Shown one piece after another: positions 63,830 through 64,000 of a DNA stretch of 64,000 nt. Under the pieces are notes generated by a model. That model ran no database searches. It saw only the letters and a list, made by a program, of their open reading frames with translations, and was not told the origin of the DNA. Each line of letters begins with the position of its first letter. Position 1 is the first letter of the stretch. The position numbers and the translations under genes are program-made. This stretch comes from Aphrocallistes beatrix (taxonomy: Eukaryota > Porifera > Hexactinellida > Sceptrulophora > Aphrocallistidae). The stretch spans positions 2,976,001 through 3,040,000 of the forward strand of contig OY725503.1 of NCBI GenBank assembly GCA_963281255.1, written 5' to 3'.

Positions 63830-64000
63830 TACAAGGGAGGCAAAATTATAGGATCCAATATATGTCCAGATAATCCTATGAAAACTGTATTTGCTATCAT
63901 GGTCTCTAGCCTTCAGAAAAAATGGTCCTGCATTGTTCGTCTGTTACCATGAAGGGCCAGCGAGGAAAATTCTAGTCGAGCTTGCTTTAAACTTAATAGT

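Larger units (their letters stand above)
62347..63952 (+). pseudogene. P-element-like THAP transposase (copy C), frameshifted and twice interrupted
   Basis: The ATG at 62347 starts a THAP zinc finger: Cys5 and Cys10, Trp36, Cys54-x2-His57-Phe58, and the AVPVFLPG block near residue 89. About 200 residues follow in the same frame, with FYKNVIFPHSLSCLSDI and ISSANVHIQQAID. Near 63262 a one-base shift leads to ISPACYKYLQHMPCLSLPHF and VILQMDELHVKPG (catalytic Asp candidate). MITEs at 63462 and 63662 break the gene. After them come SYKGGKIIGSNI-type sequence and MVSSLQKKWSCIVRLLP. It continues past the window end. Taking out both insertions leaves the frame open across the sites. It is the best preserved of three P-like copies here. 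Confidence 0.85.

Overview
This is AT-rich (roughly two-thirds A+T) eukaryotic DNA. It has GT-AG introns, many TA-dinucleotide microsatellites, and transposon families typical of invertebrates. An arthropod is most likely, perhaps a parasitic crustacean, but nothing in the window fixes the species. I see no bacterial or plasmid features, CRISPR array, rRNA or convincing tRNA. Almost the whole window is transposon sequence, much of it nested.

Host gene: one convincing non-transposon gene runs on the + strand. Exon 1 (23796-24038) and exon 2 (33561-34472) join in phase 0 across a ~9.5 kb intron and encode a ~384-residue PDZ-LRR protein. The intron holds a foldback element, a broken P-like transposase, a LINE reverse transcriptase remnant and several MITEs.

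Layout. 1-6.3 kb: MITEs, a mariner (DD41D spacing) inside a MITE, and a THAP/P-like remnant. 6.3-8.7 kb: an element with Tc1-type inverted ends enclosing a decayed unrelated gene. 8.7-11 kb: a mariner stub and a hAT transposase split by another hAT-like insertion. 11-19.5 kb: many copies of a repeat here called family A, a foldback, and a Tc1-like DD37E element. 19.5-23.3 kb: three foldback elements nested in one another. 23.8-34.5 kb: the PDZ-LRR gene. 34.6-35.9 kb: a nearly complete DD34D mariner. 37-39.5 kb: family A and A2 repeats. 39.55-42.85 kb: a largely intact PIF/Harbinger element with a MADF-BESS protein gene and an oppositely oriented three-exon DDE transposase gene. 43-47 kb: MITEs and foldbacks. 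44.65-49.24 kb: a decayed multi-exon gene whose C-terminal part resembles a ubiquitin-specific protease. 49.8-50.7 kb: a chimera of two integrase fragments. 51-62 kb: nested TTAA-flanked elements. 62.35-64 kb: a P-like THAP transposase broken by a frameshift and two clean MITE insertions; it runs off the window.

The main candidates for something new are the Harbinger element with its array of GCATGCAAC motifs, the PDZ-before-LRR gene, the zinc-finger plus USP-like gene, the TTAA nests, and the GC-rich terminal module shared by repeat families A and A2. All calls come from reading the sequence; no database search was run.
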